From Fragilariopsis cylindrus CCMP1102 (taxonomy: Eukaryota; Bacillariophyta; Bacillariophyceae; Bacillariales; Bacillariaceae): DNA of 64,000 bases. The notes below the pieces were generated by a model. The model ran no database searches. It was not told the origin of the DNA and was given only the letters and a program-made list of their open reading frames with translations. Numbering within the stretch: position 1 is the stretch's first letter; every line of letters starts with the position of its first letter. A program made the translations under genes and the position numbers. The DNA lies in NCBI GenBank assembly GCA_900095095.1, contig FMBT01000370.1, positions 1 to 64,000 of the forward strand, given 5' to 3'. Below are positions 1 through 10,800 of the stretch, one piece after another.

Positions 1-280
1 GTGCAACGTTGCTAATATCCAACTCGTAGATAGTTGTAGAAGAGTCCTTGCAGATACCCTGCAAAGACGTCCCCTTATCAATCACAATGTCAAGAGCCGC
101 TTCTTTAGCAGCAGCGTCTTGAGCCCGGAAGAAATGAAAATCAACTTGTTCTTCATGGCTTACCCGAGCGGCAGTTGCCGCGGATTTAGAAGCTCTATCC
201 TTTGCAATCTTCGCCTTAATTCCGATGCGATGGACAGCAGCAGGAGTACTAGGAGACTTAGGATTCTTAAAAGGAGACAT
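1..280 (-). CDS. unrecognised protein, N-terminal fragment cut by the window edge
   Basis: An open reading frame starts at the ATG on 280-278 and runs leftwards off the window for 93 codons without a stop. The product begins MSPFKNPKSPSTPAAVHRIG and continues with a basic Ala/Lys/Arg-rich stretch, then a mixed segment containing EEQVDFHFFRAQDAAAKEAA. No signal peptide or membrane segment is visible in the part that can be read. I do not recognise the family. It borders the repeat region to its right, so it could belong to a repetitive or transposon-related family, but nothing here proves that. Codon use and the clean open frame favour a real gene. Confidence 0.5.
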   Translation of the reverse strand, partial: MSPFKNPKSPSTPAAVHRIGIKAKIAKDRASKSAATAARVSHEEQVDFHFFRAQDAAAKEAALDIVIDKGTSLQGICKDSSTTIYELDISNVA

Positions 281-707
281 GGCAAAAGTAATAAAAGAAT
301 AAGATTATAATAATAATAAGCGTATATGGTTTCAACAAGTTCAGAAAACAGTTTTATGAGCTATTGTAAAGAAAAAAAGAAAAAAAGGATTTCGTATATC
401 ACGCTATAACAGCGTATCAACACAAAACTTGAATTAAAAATATTTATTGTTACAAATCGTGGAAGAACACGATATGATAAAATTTTTTAACGGTTACTCC
501 TATTCCGATCACGCGACAAGTTAGTCACACATCGAAATTTGACACCGAATCAAAAATATTTTCAACCGTACAGCTGTTTTATTTTTTTTCTGTACATTGT
601 TTGTTCAGACAAATGAATGGTTTGGAGAGGATTTCATCCTGGTGGAACAGTGAACTATTCCACAGGGCATTTGTCATCGAACTGCACATCTGCGCCACCA
701 GGTATTT
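281..707. other. AT-rich spacer, no gene seen
   Basis: This stretch is AT-rich with poly-A and poly-T runs. The only open frames are short and low in complexity. It presumably contains the promoter of the minus-strand gene at the window edge. Confidence 0.4.
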
Positions 708-969
708 GGATGGACTTGGAGCCAGGAAGCAAGCCCAGAACCAATCAAGAATTGGAGTTCTGATCTGGCTAACCTGGACACACTAGTAGGTCCATAGTTT
801 TTGCATTCACTTATACTTTCTTATAGCTAGCATTTGTAGAATACAAATATATATTGGACCAGTGGATCAGTGTGCATTCAATGACCATTCTTCTTCTTCT
901 AACAATTCAACTGTCTAAACAACAGGGCGAGCTAAGTTAGTCCTCAAGATCCCACGGACAAGGGACTAG
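708..969. repeat. 262-bp perfect direct repeat, copy 1
   Basis: Bases 708-969 recur at 1185-1446 (offset 477) with no difference that I can find by reading both copies. They run from GGATGGACTTGGAGCC to ACAAGGGACTAG. The flanking bases differ immediately outside the copies on both sides. The 215 bases between the copies (970-1184) are unique in this window. Confidence 0.9.
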
Positions 970-1184
970 GTTGCATAAGACCTTTTTCCAACGACAGCCT
1001 GCCTGCCGACCATGGATTCCTATAGTATGAGCATAGGACGGCCAGATACCAATCAGATGTTCAAATCTTGTTTCACATCCTCTTCTCTCACTTTTCCTTT
1101 CTTCATCAACTTGAAACATCAAGATGACGAAGAACGTAGTTTGTAGTAGTAGATAAGCTTTGAGTCCCACCCACCCTAATTCCC

Positions 1185-1446
1185 GGATGGACTTGGAGCC
1201 AGGAAGCAAGCCCAGAACCAATCAAGAATTGGAGTTCTGATCTGGCTAACCTGGACACACTAGTAGGTCCATAGTTTTTGCATTCACTTATACTTTCTTA
1301 TAGCTAGCATTTGTAGAATACAAATATATATTGGACCAGTGGATCAGTGTGCATTCAATGACCATTCTTCTTCTTCTAACAATTCAACTGTCTAAACAAC
1401 AGGGCGAGCTAAGTTAGTCCTCAAGATCCCACGGACAAGGGACTAG
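1185..1446. repeat. 262-bp perfect direct repeat, copy 2
   Basis: This is the second copy of the repeat at 708-969. The copies plus their 215-bp spacer form a unit of 739 bp with a long-terminal-repeat-like layout, but the TG/CA ends, primer-binding site and clear target duplication of a retroelement are absent. A recent segmental duplication or an assembly duplication remains possible. Confidence 0.9.
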
Positions 1447-1594
1447 TATGATAAATCATTTCATCCTCGAAAACATACACTTCACACGCAATTCGAACAT
1501 TCGATTCTATATACAGATAGAAACCAGCCAAGACGATATAATATTACAATATAAATAAGACTTACGTACTAGTTGAGGACGCATTTTTACCATT

Positions 1595-1700
1595 GTAGAT
1601 TGATTTGATTGATTGATTTGATTGATTTGTAGTTGTAGTTGTAGATTGATTTGTAGATTGATTTGTAATTGCGTTTGATTTGTACTTGTTTTGAATTTGT
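1595..1700. repeat. GATTGATTT/GTAGTTGTA low-complexity tract
   Basis: The sequence is built from repeated GATTGATTT and GTAGTT/GTAGATT words, typical of a degenerating microsatellite. Confidence 0.7.
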
Positions 1701-1812
1701 GTTTGACTTGTACTCGTTTTTGAATTTATGAATTTACAACACGGGAAAGCACGTAGTACTAGTAATTGGTCGTGATAATATTTTTTTTCTTTTTTCTTCG
1801 GATTTTTTCATC

Positions 1813-1893
1813 CGTTAGATGCTATATCAATCCCATATTCGTTAGATGCCATATCAATCCCAGATACGTTAGATGCTATATCATTCCCAGATC
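1813..1893. repeat. 27-bp tandem repeat, three copies
   Basis: Three head-to-tail units start at 1813, 1840 and 1867, each beginning CGTTAGATGCTATATCA (or a one-base variant) followed by a TCCCAGAT-like end. Copies differ from each other at a few positions. Confidence 0.85.
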
Positions 1894-3322
1894 ATTCACA
1901 CGATTGTGATAGTATCAAAAAATTTGGAGTGGTATTGTCATTTTTATTCAGGAGAATTCAAAACGTAGTGTTGGTGACATTTTCTTCTTTACGTCTGATG
2001 TTGATGCTGTTGTTTAGGGTGTGATATGATATCATTTCAAAAAAAAAGGAGAACGTCGATTACATCACGGTCACAATTCTTGTTTTTTTTTTTGACTTGC
2101 CTAAACAGCTGCGACCATATTTTGTCGTAGTGACATATTTTACTTAACTAAAAAAATAAAATCACCTCATTTTTTCAAAAAGAATGTCTGTAAAATTTCA
2201 AATTCACTGACAGCAATCCCGTAAACAAATTATCTGCTAGCGTATACACAGTGAGTTTTACGTAGGATTTGTACTGATTTGTACGTCAGCATTGGTACTA
2301 TTATCAAAATTTTAATCACACGAGAGACAGCTTCAACAATCAGAGCATACTTACTTAGTATCAAAATTGTAATCGTATCACAAAGCATACTTACTTAGTT
2401 ATAAAATTTTTAATCACACGTAGAGAAAGCTTCCACCATTCGACTGTTGAAGTATACTTACTTTCTCCGTAAACCTATAACTTCTCACGTGCTATCGTCA
2501 AGAGTTTTGATGAGCGCTCAAACTCTAGCCAAAAAAATGCCAAATGTACAAAATAAATAACAATAAGCAAAGATTTTAAGGGTTCAAGGCGCTATTATCG
2601 TCTAATAATCCCTCACAATAGCACGCATGTATTTAGTGTTAGACGGAGGAAGGAGTTTAGGAAACAAAAATTTTAATCGTGACATGAAATGTCATGGTTA
2701 GAGCATACTTAGCTTTCTTTCAGTAGAAAGTGTACTAGTTCTACAGGAATGACGTACTGATGATCTCTACAAACAACTCCATTTTAAGCGTTTTCTACGT
2801 AGAAAGTGTACTGCATCCTACGGTAACTGACTGATATTTTAAAACATAAGATATTTCAATCATAAATTTTTTAAAACAAATCAAAAAAAGCAATCTAAAA
2901 AAAATATATATATCTCCACGATGGTGATATTATTACAACTACCGTAAGCTTTGTAACGTCTAGCCAGTACCAGGATCAGTCAATTCATACCATATCCACC
3001 ATGTCCACCAAGTTACTGGATCTAAAACTATTATATCATGTCATTAGCAAAAATAATAATGTACGCTTGTAAAATTTCGAAAATAATTTCAGTCGCCTTG
3101 CGCCATTAACACATTATAATAATATTCTTTGGACTTTGACCTGTGACCATGGACAAAAATTTCATTCCATTCAAACAAGCATGTCAATCTTATTAAAGTA
3201 AGTCAGTATCGCATTGCTATCTTTCCCTCGCTTTTGTTGTGTTGTGTTGTGTCGGTGTTGAATGTTGAATGTTGTTGTTCTTTCATCACGCACACAAAAA
3301 ATCAATTACACTAACATTCAAC

Positions 3323-4270
3323 ATGCCTACTTATTATCTCATACCGTACCGCAATGGTACAAAGATTGGAAAGGAAGAGGATATATATCCTTTGCTTCTA
3401 GATGATGATCGTGCTATCTATCCAGAAAAGCTTAAACAATGGACTGTCGAAATTCATTGTGGTAATACAAGAATGAAATGTGTTGCTTGTCAGAAATACA
3501 TACATGATAATGTCAAGTTTGCCAGCCTATCTTTGTATCTTATGTATGATGCTGATACACATATCCTATCTCACAATACAAACTATCATCCCTTTACTGG
3601 CTTATCCTATCGTAACAACGATGATGAAGATATGATATCTCTCCCTCGAGAATTTACACTCCCTCTTCATGAGGGTATGTTCTTATCATTCAATCTACCT
3701 GCTAATTCAAGACGATGGTGTTATTCAATGGATTTCTATGTTGGTGCATTTGAAGAAGAAGAAGAAGAAGGCTTCGATACTGATATCGATGTCGATGATG
3801 ACGATGATATGGTCGATAATGAGGAAGAATGTGAAGATAACAATCGATCTGTAGTTTTGTTGTCAGACGATGATGATGGTGATGATGCACCACCACAACT
3901 AATCAATCATATTGTATCGATGGCTGTAGCTGTACAGCCATCACTCAATCCAAGACCACCACCCACCGTCCCTGAAGCTGCTTTCATTACATCCATCGGT
4001 GTCGATGATAATGCAACACCACTCCGTCCGCCTGATCCTTCCGGTGGTACGCCTTTCAATTTTTCTTCTCCACCACCAACAAGGCTGGGCTCTCATCATA
4101 TGTTTAGTACTACGGATGATATTGCTACTGTTAGTACTACTGATGATATTGCTACTGTACGAGCTGAATTAGCAGCGACACACACACAACTACAAGCTGC
4201 TCTGGCTCGGAATGCATTATTATCCCCTTTCGCAAAGGGTTATCTACCACTGAACTCTCCGTCTCCGTAA
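3323..4270 (+). CDS. unrecognised acidic protein, about 315 residues
   Basis: I prefer the ATG at 3323 (MPTYYLIPYRNGTKIGKEED) to an in-frame ATG at 3269, because the extra 18 residues look like translated leader; the upstream choice cannot be excluded. The first 145 residues look globular, with four cysteines including a CVACQ motif. A strongly acidic Asp/Glu stretch follows, then a Pro-rich segment and a short alpha-helical tail. There is no signal peptide and no membrane segment. I do not recognise the family. The next gene downstream (4454) has the same style, with acidic or Ser-rich runs and a beta-rich core, so the two may be related neighbours, although I see no clear sequence match. 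The acidic tail could suit a nuclear or nucleic-acid-associated protein, but that is a guess. Confidence 0.6.
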   Translation: MPTYYLIPYRNGTKIGKEEDIYPLLLDDDRAIYPEKLKQWTVEIHCGNTRMKCVACQKYIHDNVKFASLSLYLMYDADTHILSHNTNYHPFTGLSYRNNDDEDMISLPREFTLPLHEGMFLSFNLPANSRRWCYSMDFYVGAFEEEEEEGFDTDIDVDDDDDMVDNEEECEDNNRSVVLLSDDDDGDDAPPQLINHIVSMAVAVQPSLNPRPPPTVPEAAFITSIGVDDNATPLRPPDPSGGTPFNFSSPPPTRLGSHHMFSTTDDIATVSTTDDIATVRAELAATHTQLQAALARNALLSPFAKGYLPLNSPSP

Positions 4271-4453
4271 CTCACGCCCAACGGAATGTCCACGCTGAGT
4301 ATACAGTAACAACAAAACAACCCACTTTCTATGTATTCTGTACAGTAACGTTACTGTTAATCGAAAAACAGTAATAATAATTTCATTCATTCATTCATTC
4401 ATAAAATATAAAACATAAAATATAAAACATAAAAAGAAAAAAAGATATTAACG

Positions 4454-5416
4454 ATGGCGAACACAAGCACTCCAATCGTTAAAGAGGAAGAAGAAGATCC
4501 CTTCAGTCTTCTTCCACACACGACAACATCATCATCCTTATCATCCTCATCGGAAGAAGATCCCTTATCCTCATCATCATCATGCAGGGCCTTCTGGAAT
4601 AACACGACAACATCATCATCATCATCCTTATCATCCTTATCATCCTCATCAGATGAAGATGAAGATGATGAAGCACTTTTTGTCGTTAATCTTCCTCCAC
4701 ACACGACAACATCATCATCATCCTCTTGGTCAGCACCTATTGTCCTCAATCTCCCTCCACACATGACATCATCATCATCATCAACATCTTCTTCTATTTC
4801 TTCCATTACAACACCCTTCATCGACCAACCCCTACTACTGATAGAAATCCTCGAAGACCGAAATATCTACACAGATGACATACAAGCCTACCAATATTTG
4901 GTCCACCATCAAGGGCCCGGATACAGCGCAACCTCTTATTCCTTTAATGTCGTCGTCCACTATCTTCTACCGAATGTACAAATTCAGCATACCGTAAATA
5001 TCAACCATCAAGACGACGATGTACACCTCTTGTTCTACAACAACACCCATCCTATGGGCATCAGCATCAACGACATCTTCGTCGACGACAATCTCGATGA
5101 CTTCATGAGCATTGGCAGCGCATCATCGATGTCTACTACTATGTTCGACCGTACAGACACTGATAGAATTGATCCATTCACATTGGCATCAATCAATCAA
5201 TTGTTCGACCGTAACGATGGTTTTGACACCCCTGCACCTACTGCAGCACCTACGTCTCTTCTACTGGACCCATCGGCATCAATCAATCAATTGTTCGACC
5301 GTACGTACAACCCCGATGATTTTGCCAGCACCCCTACTGCAGCCCCTACGTACGACCATCTTCTACTGGACCCTTCATACGTTTACGACCCCAATGACTT
5401 CATCATTGAGGTCTAA
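4454..5416 (+). CDS. unrecognised Ser/acid-rich protein with duplicated C-terminal segment
   Basis: The ATG at 4454 opens a 320-residue frame. Residues 1-115 are low complexity: poly-Ser blocks alternating with Glu/Asp and repeated PHTTTSSS-like words. A more normal segment follows, with LIEILEDRNIYTDDIQAYQY near residues 130-150, and it is probably folded. The C-terminus contains two tandem copies of a segment of about 30 residues, each beginning ASINQLFDR and ending LLLDPS. Nothing points to a signal peptide or membrane anchor. The family is unknown to me. The long CAT/TCA trinucleotide tract also opens frames on the other strand, but those lack the non-repetitive core and are shadows. Confidence 0.6.
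   Translation: MANTSTPIVKEEEEDPFSLLPHTTTSSSLSSSSEEDPLSSSSSCRAFWNNTTTSSSSSLSSLSSSSDEDEDDEALFVVNLPPHTTTSSSSSWSAPIVLNLPPHMTSSSSSTSSSISSITTPFIDQPLLLIEILEDRNIYTDDIQAYQYLVHHQGPGYSATSYSFNVVVHYLLPNVQIQHTVNINHQDDDVHLLFYNNTHPMGISINDIFVDDNLDDFMSIGSASSMSTTMFDRTDTDRIDPFTLASINQLFDRNDGFDTPAPTAAPTSLLLDPSASINQLFDRTYNPDDFASTPTAAPTYDHLLLDPSYVYDPNDFIIEV
5186..5373 (+). repeat. tandem duplication inside the 4454 gene
   Basis: The words GGCATCAATCAATCAATTG, TTCGACCGTA and CTTCTACTGGACCC each occur twice in the same order, about 90 bp apart. The duplication encodes the repeated ASINQLFDR...LLLDPS segment. Confidence 0.75.
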
Positions 5417-6116
5417 GTTTAAGCAGAAGAGAGAGAGCTATATTGACGTTCTTCCTCTATTATGATATGTCCTTCGTCTGCTACTATACTGTATTTATTT
5501 TGTAGTATTGACAAAGTACAGTATGTAGTGTTACAGTAATAACTAGTTAATAGTATTTAAATATATGATCATATGTTGTTTTGGGTACCTTCATGGCATT
5601 TTTTCTATGTATGAACATATTTAAATTATTCAAATCTGCCGTTGTGTTTATTTTTTTGTTTTTAATATATTTATTTAGGCTTTTTTCGTTTCCACGCGAT
5701 AATAGTGCCTTTGCACGTTTAGCGAAATGTAGAATCAATCACATTTGACACATTATGATCAGTAATAATAGTTGCGCTCACAGAACATTGAAAAAAGAAA
5801 ATGCAGATCTATGGTGAAAGAAGATAGGAGAAGGAATCAACTGACGAACTAAACAATCTACTGTATTACATCACAAAAACTGCGATAGTCGCATAACGTA
5901 CTAGTAGTGAACAAATAACTACAAAAGGATCAATCATCAAATATAGAATACATCTTCGTCGCTCTGACACTTCTTCAAGCACATCATAGTATCATATCGG
6001 CCACATATCAAAAAGATCATTATTGAACCTTAACAACTGCTGCGTCTCAAAAACTGATCAATTCGATTCATTTATCCATTTATTCCCCAACAATTAATTG
6101 TACAGCCTCCGCTATA
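5417..6116. other. spacer upstream of the monooxygenase gene
   Basis: About 700 bp of AT-rich DNA holds no convincing gene. It should contain the end of the preceding transcript and the promoter of the gene at 6117. Confidence 0.4.
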
Positions 6117-7724
6117 ATGAAGACAGTTTGTGTAATTGGATTAGGTCCATCAGGATTGGTTGCTGTAAAAGAATTGAAAAATGCTGGATTCGACGTATTG
6201 GGGTTTGATCGTTGTTCTTCTATTGGTGGTCGATGGTCATTAGATCAAGATCATAAAATGGGAGTCTGGAAGGAATTATGTGCTAATGTAAGTCGATATC
6301 ATATGGAGTATTCTGATTTTCCGTGGGATGCCGAAGACGAATATGATGGTCATGAAAAGGCATATGGAAATATATTTCCCCATTGTACGGAGATTAAAGC
6401 TTATATGGAAGCATATGCCAAATTTTTTGATCTACACAAAAATATGCAATTAGAAACTGAAGTGAAAAGTATTGAATACAATAACAACGGCAACGATGAC
6501 GGTGTCGATTCTTCTTCTTCATCATCATCGATTGGCTGGAAGGTCGTCACAACAAGCAAAGATGGAAGAAATACTACTCATGAGTTTGATGCAATTATTG
6601 TTTGCAATAGTGCCCAGAACAAGGCATATCATCCGTTAGAATCTAAATTAAAGGAATTCACTGGTGAAGTTATACATTCTAAGTACTTCATGTCTGAGAA
6701 AGATTATAGAAGTAAAAGAGTTTTAGTTATCGGTGGCAGTGTTTCCGGAAATGAAATTATCTCGATATTGGCAGAAAATGGAGAATGTGAAAATGTAGTT
6801 CACAGTGTACGGAAAATGCCCTATCAAGTACAGAAGTTCACGAAAAGTGATAACACTTCCTTTGATGACAAAGTGTTCATTCGTGCCTCTGTTTGGGCTA
6901 CCAAAATCGTACCAGATTCGCTTGCTGCAAAGGGATTGAAAATGAAAGTATTAGAAAATTGGCCTGAACAATGTACTTTAGATGTTGAGGGTTGCTCGGT
7001 GGGTGTAACACCGGATGTTCGAAAGTGCGGTCTAACGATATCTAAGTCTTATGTAGACGACGTTCAAAATGGGTTGTTTCAAGTAAAGCAAGAAGTGGCT
7101 AGCGTCAATGGGAAAATAGTTACATTCGCTGATAAAACAAAAGAAGAATTTGATGTTATTATTTGTGCTACAGGATATGAACTTGATATGTCTTTCTTGC
7201 CAGAATCGGTACAAGCAAAGATACAAGTTTCACATCCTGTATCTGGTAAGAAGGTTCTGACACTATACAAGAATACACTTGTCCCGGAACTTGACACTCT
7301 TGCCTTTTGTGGTGTTGTCAACAGCGTAGGTCCATACTTTCCACTAGCTGAAATGCAAGCACGATATATTTCAGCTATATGGTCAGCCAAAATCCCGCGT
7401 CCATCTGTTTCTGCACTCCAATCTGGTGCTGATGCTGCCACGGAAAAGCGTTTGGATGATAGTTCTGTCTTGAACCAGTTCGAAGTTGCCACCGTTATCA
7501 ATGAATATCTCGGTGATGAATTGGGTGTAACTCCAAGCTATGCAGCAGCTATGTGGGAACCTAAAAAGTATTTACTCGGACCAGTATATTCATGTTTTTA
7601 TCGTATCAATGGTAAGGCCCCAGATGGAGATGAAGCCGTTGCAGAAATGTGTCGTAAGCGATTTGAGAAGCTTATTGCTAGTAGTTCCCAAGGTTTAAAA
7701 GATGAAGAAAAAGTAACTGGTTGA
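6117..7724 (+). CDS. flavin-containing monooxygenase (FMO)
   Basis: This intact single-exon gene encodes 535 residues. The N-terminal FAD-binding Rossmann motif GLGPSG lies at residues 8-13, followed by the FMO-type SIGGRW at 35-40. The FMO fingerprint FxGxxxHxxxF is present as FTGEVIHSKYF at 181-191. The NADPH-binding motif is GGSVSG at 206-211, and the ATGY motif is at 351-354. These identify a class B flavoprotein monooxygenase that uses NADPH and O2 to oxygenate soft nucleophiles (N or S atoms) or, in some relatives, ketones. The length fits eukaryotic FMOs. There is no N-terminal signal and no C-terminal membrane anchor, so it is probably cytosolic. A Ser-rich insertion at residues 131-138 is unusual but sits in a loop region. 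The physiological substrate cannot be told from sequence. Confidence 0.9.
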   Translation: MKTVCVIGLGPSGLVAVKELKNAGFDVLGFDRCSSIGGRWSLDQDHKMGVWKELCANVSRYHMEYSDFPWDAEDEYDGHEKAYGNIFPHCTEIKAYMEAYAKFFDLHKNMQLETEVKSIEYNNNGNDDGVDSSSSSSSIGWKVVTTSKDGRNTTHEFDAIIVCNSAQNKAYHPLESKLKEFTGEVIHSKYFMSEKDYRSKRVLVIGGSVSGNEIISILAENGECENVVHSVRKMPYQVQKFTKSDNTSFDDKVFIRASVWATKIVPDSLAAKGLKMKVLENWPEQCTLDVEGCSVGVTPDVRKCGLTISKSYVDDVQNGLFQVKQEVASVNGKIVTFADKTKEEFDVIICATGYELDMSFLPESVQAKIQVSHPVSGKKVLTLYKNTLVPELDTLAFCGVVNSVGPYFPLAEMQARYISAIWSAKIPRPSVSALQSGADAATEKRLDDSSVLNQFEVATVINEYLGDELGVTPSYAAAMWEPKKYLLGPVYSCFYRINGKAPDGDEAVAEMCRKRFEKLIASSSQGLKDEEKVTG

Positions 7725-7860
7725 TATCGCTAACTGCCCGCATGTACTGTAGGTCTATTATTTGGGAACATTTCTAGTCAAGTCCTAGACTTTGCAAGGT
7801 TAAAAATAGTTATCTATGATGTATCTATTATTTTTCAAATTCTTTTGCTAGATCAGTCGC

Positions 7861-10800
7861 TCACTTATCCTTGAGACTGAAAATGAATTTCTTCATATCA
7901 TTGTCACAATATGTAACCTCTACTCGCTTTTCTGATTTCCAACTTCGTTCCATTGCATTCTTCACAAGATTGGGGGTAGCAAAAGAGGGCACAAATTCTC
8001 CATTGATTGAATCGACAGATAAGTGGTTGTAGGTATCGATCTGAGGATCCCGCAGCCTTTGAGTAGATAGCTGAAATGGACCTGCTATGGCCTGCAAATC
8101 TTTAACTACAATATCACTGTAGGCCTTGAGTTCCAGGTCTAAACCCAACTGTTCGTAGAAATCTGCTGCAACGCAGGTAGTTTCGGAAGTTTCCATTGAT
8201 ATTGCCTGTTCGGGAGCTGAACCAAGCAAAGTACTGGTCCAATCCCGACCCAGTTGTTTATCTTGTCGTTGAGGGCGAGCGAAGGTCAACCCAATTGGGT
8301 ATTTGGATTTGTCTCGTAACATTTCTTCTACTTGAACCAGTGAGGGAGCCGAGCGCTCTCCCATCCAACGGCATCCAGCCCCAACAGAAACACCATTAAC
8401 AAATACCAAATAATCACCCAACAGAACGCCAGCTTTTTCTGATACACTATCGACTTCTTTGAAACCATCCAGTAGAATTCGCTTAGTTTCTTTATCTTCC
8501 TTCAGTAATACTTCAACAGGACCACCTATGACGAAAGGTAGACTTTGACTTTGCTCGTAAACAATGGGATGAAGGTATGGGTCTGCGAAGGTTAGTCTTA
8601 ATGGGCGCTGCTTTCCCTCAGCCTGTAACAGCTTCAAGGCTAATATCTTCCCACTTCCATTTTCTCCTACAACAAGCTTGCCATTTACATGAGTCAACAA
8701 GTCGCCTACGTGAATTTTACCCTTCTGGCGTTCTGCAGCCAATACCAAGCCATCGTTGCTTTCTAAGAATTTTCGTACCACCAAACCCGTATTATCACGA
8801 GCAATTGCAAATTCAATACCCAAGTCCATGTCATCCATAAAATTGACATCGCGTGTAGAAATGTCACGATCATCTGCCATAACTGTTGGCTTATTGGTCT
8901 TGGGATTATCTTGACTTTCTTCGACAAACTTTCTGATCCGTTCGGCGTCCTCCGATTCTGCTAGCTCAAATTGAATAGTCTTTGGACGGCTGGGATCTCG
9001 CAATGCCTCAAATAAATCATCCTCAGTCTGGTATCGGATCCCATTGACAGCTATAACAGCAGCTCCCTTGAAATCATTTGGATCTAAATTTCTACCTTCG
9101 CAGACCGTTCGTGCCTGACTGCCTCTAGGAAAGTCCACGACTTTCAATTGACCACCCTCATCATTCAGTAACAAGTTCATACCAAGAGGTAGACGCTCCC
9201 GCCACACTAATTCGATCAACGCATTATCTGGTACAGGAGTGGCTTCTACAATATCTTTTTGCGTCGCGACTTCCAAATCCTCTAATCCAAGCTTAGCAGT
9301 TCGTAAGAGGACATCCCAGAATGGGCTTAACCCTTGGTTTAATTTGGACACTTCATTCGTTTAAATACAGAGTTAAATGAAGTAGAGCGAAATAAAAAAG
9401 AATGAAGCAATTGAGTAAAAAAAAGGACAGTGCAAGATGATAATATACATATATACAAAGGTGTAACTTACAGATCCAACCAGACTTATCTGTGAGAATT
9501 CGTATAATGGCCCGTACAACGTAATCACGTATCAGACCCTTGAACACAGATGCAACCTTATTAATAACCCACGCCATGCGAGTTCCACCTTGCATATTGA
9601 ATTCTACACCTTCAATAGAACACGAACGATCATGCAGACATAAGACTGGCTCCCATCGTACTTCGCCGTTGTCTTTATTTCCTTTTTGTCGCTTTCTAAG
9701 TTCAAATACAAGTCGAATAGCTCCTCCAGACATATTTACGTTAAACTCTCCATTTCCTTTTAGATATGGCATGTATGTCTGTTCGAACGACCACTTTACA
9801 CCATTCATGATGGCAGATATCTCGCTTACATCAATGATTAATAATTCAGCTGCCTTCACCACAACGTTTTCATTGATCGAGGTATCGTAGTCCATACCTT
9901 GACTATCAAAGCTACCTGTTGAATATATACCACTATCATCCATTGAGGAGGCGGACGTCGAACCGGGAGTTGATTCGTCGTCGATTTGTTCAATGATCGG
10001 GCTTTTTTTCTTAGCTTTCTTAGTCGCTCGCATTCCCGCAATTTCGACAATAATATTTTCCTTCTTTACTTTAAACCCTTCCAAGGAAAGATTTGATATG
10101 TGATATACCAGGCCATCTTTGACACCTTCAACGGGCGGTACGGGCATGGATGGGAGAACCTTCAGGATGAAATCTAAAGCGGTATCAGTTGCATCCGAAA
10201 GCAATTTAATTCGAGCTGTTTCATCTGTGATGGCGTTACCAGCACTATCTAATAATTCGTTAACATTGAGACTATCAATTCCTTCCATGACTTTGCTCTT
10301 CGTGATTCCTGCCTTTTCAGCAAATTTCATTGCATCGTCTACGACCTTGTTCGCATTGACTCCTTCGATGGCATCCAGGACTTGCTCACCGTGTTTCACT
10401 AAATTTTCACCGACGGCCACTACTTTATCATCGTTTAGAATATTCACCACCTCGTCGAGAACGGCAGTTACAGTCAATTCTCCACTAACGATTTTTCTCA
10501 CGTGTTGTAAGACTTCTTGTATGGTCGGATCTGAAACGGACGATTCTGCTACGTCTAATTGTTTTTCGATTTCTTTGGCGGCACGTTTGGCAATGGGATC
10601 AAATAACTTGGCAGTTCCTCCATCTCCCTGAGCAATAGCAGCAATGTCTTCGGGCGATAAGTCTTGACCAAACTGGGACTCCAGATCACACATGACTTGT
10701 TCAACCTTCAGGAGCGCAACGTCTCTGTATTTGCTTTGTCGCGCTAAGACAGATATAAGCGTTTCATTTGAGTTTACTGTAAAGGACGACGCACGTGACT

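Larger units (their letters stand above)
1447..3322. other. long repeat-rich spacer without a gene
   Basis: About 1.9 kb is rich in A+T and holds a GATTGATTT low-complexity tract, a 27-bp tandem repeat, and several diverged short repeats. One of these is a segment around 2290-2460 in which AGCTTC and CATACTTACT words recur. Another is a pair of related segments at about 2723 and 2803 sharing GTAGAAAGTGTACT-like words. No convincing coding frame is visible on either strand. Confidence 0.5.

Noticed and set aside
937-1221. Minus-strand frame across the 970-1184 spacer
   Set aside because: It runs into the repeat copy, shows no protein-like features and has no supported start.
708-1446. Miniature LTR retroelement (TRIM)
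   Set aside because: The arms do not begin TG and end CA, the identity runs past any such boundary, no primer-binding site follows the left arm, and no convincing target duplication flanks the unit. I kept it as a plain direct repeat.
4399-4821. Minus-strand acidic frame opposite the 4454 gene
   Set aside because: It consists almost entirely of the reverse translation of the Ser-coding trinucleotide tract. The plus-strand frame has the non-repetitive core.
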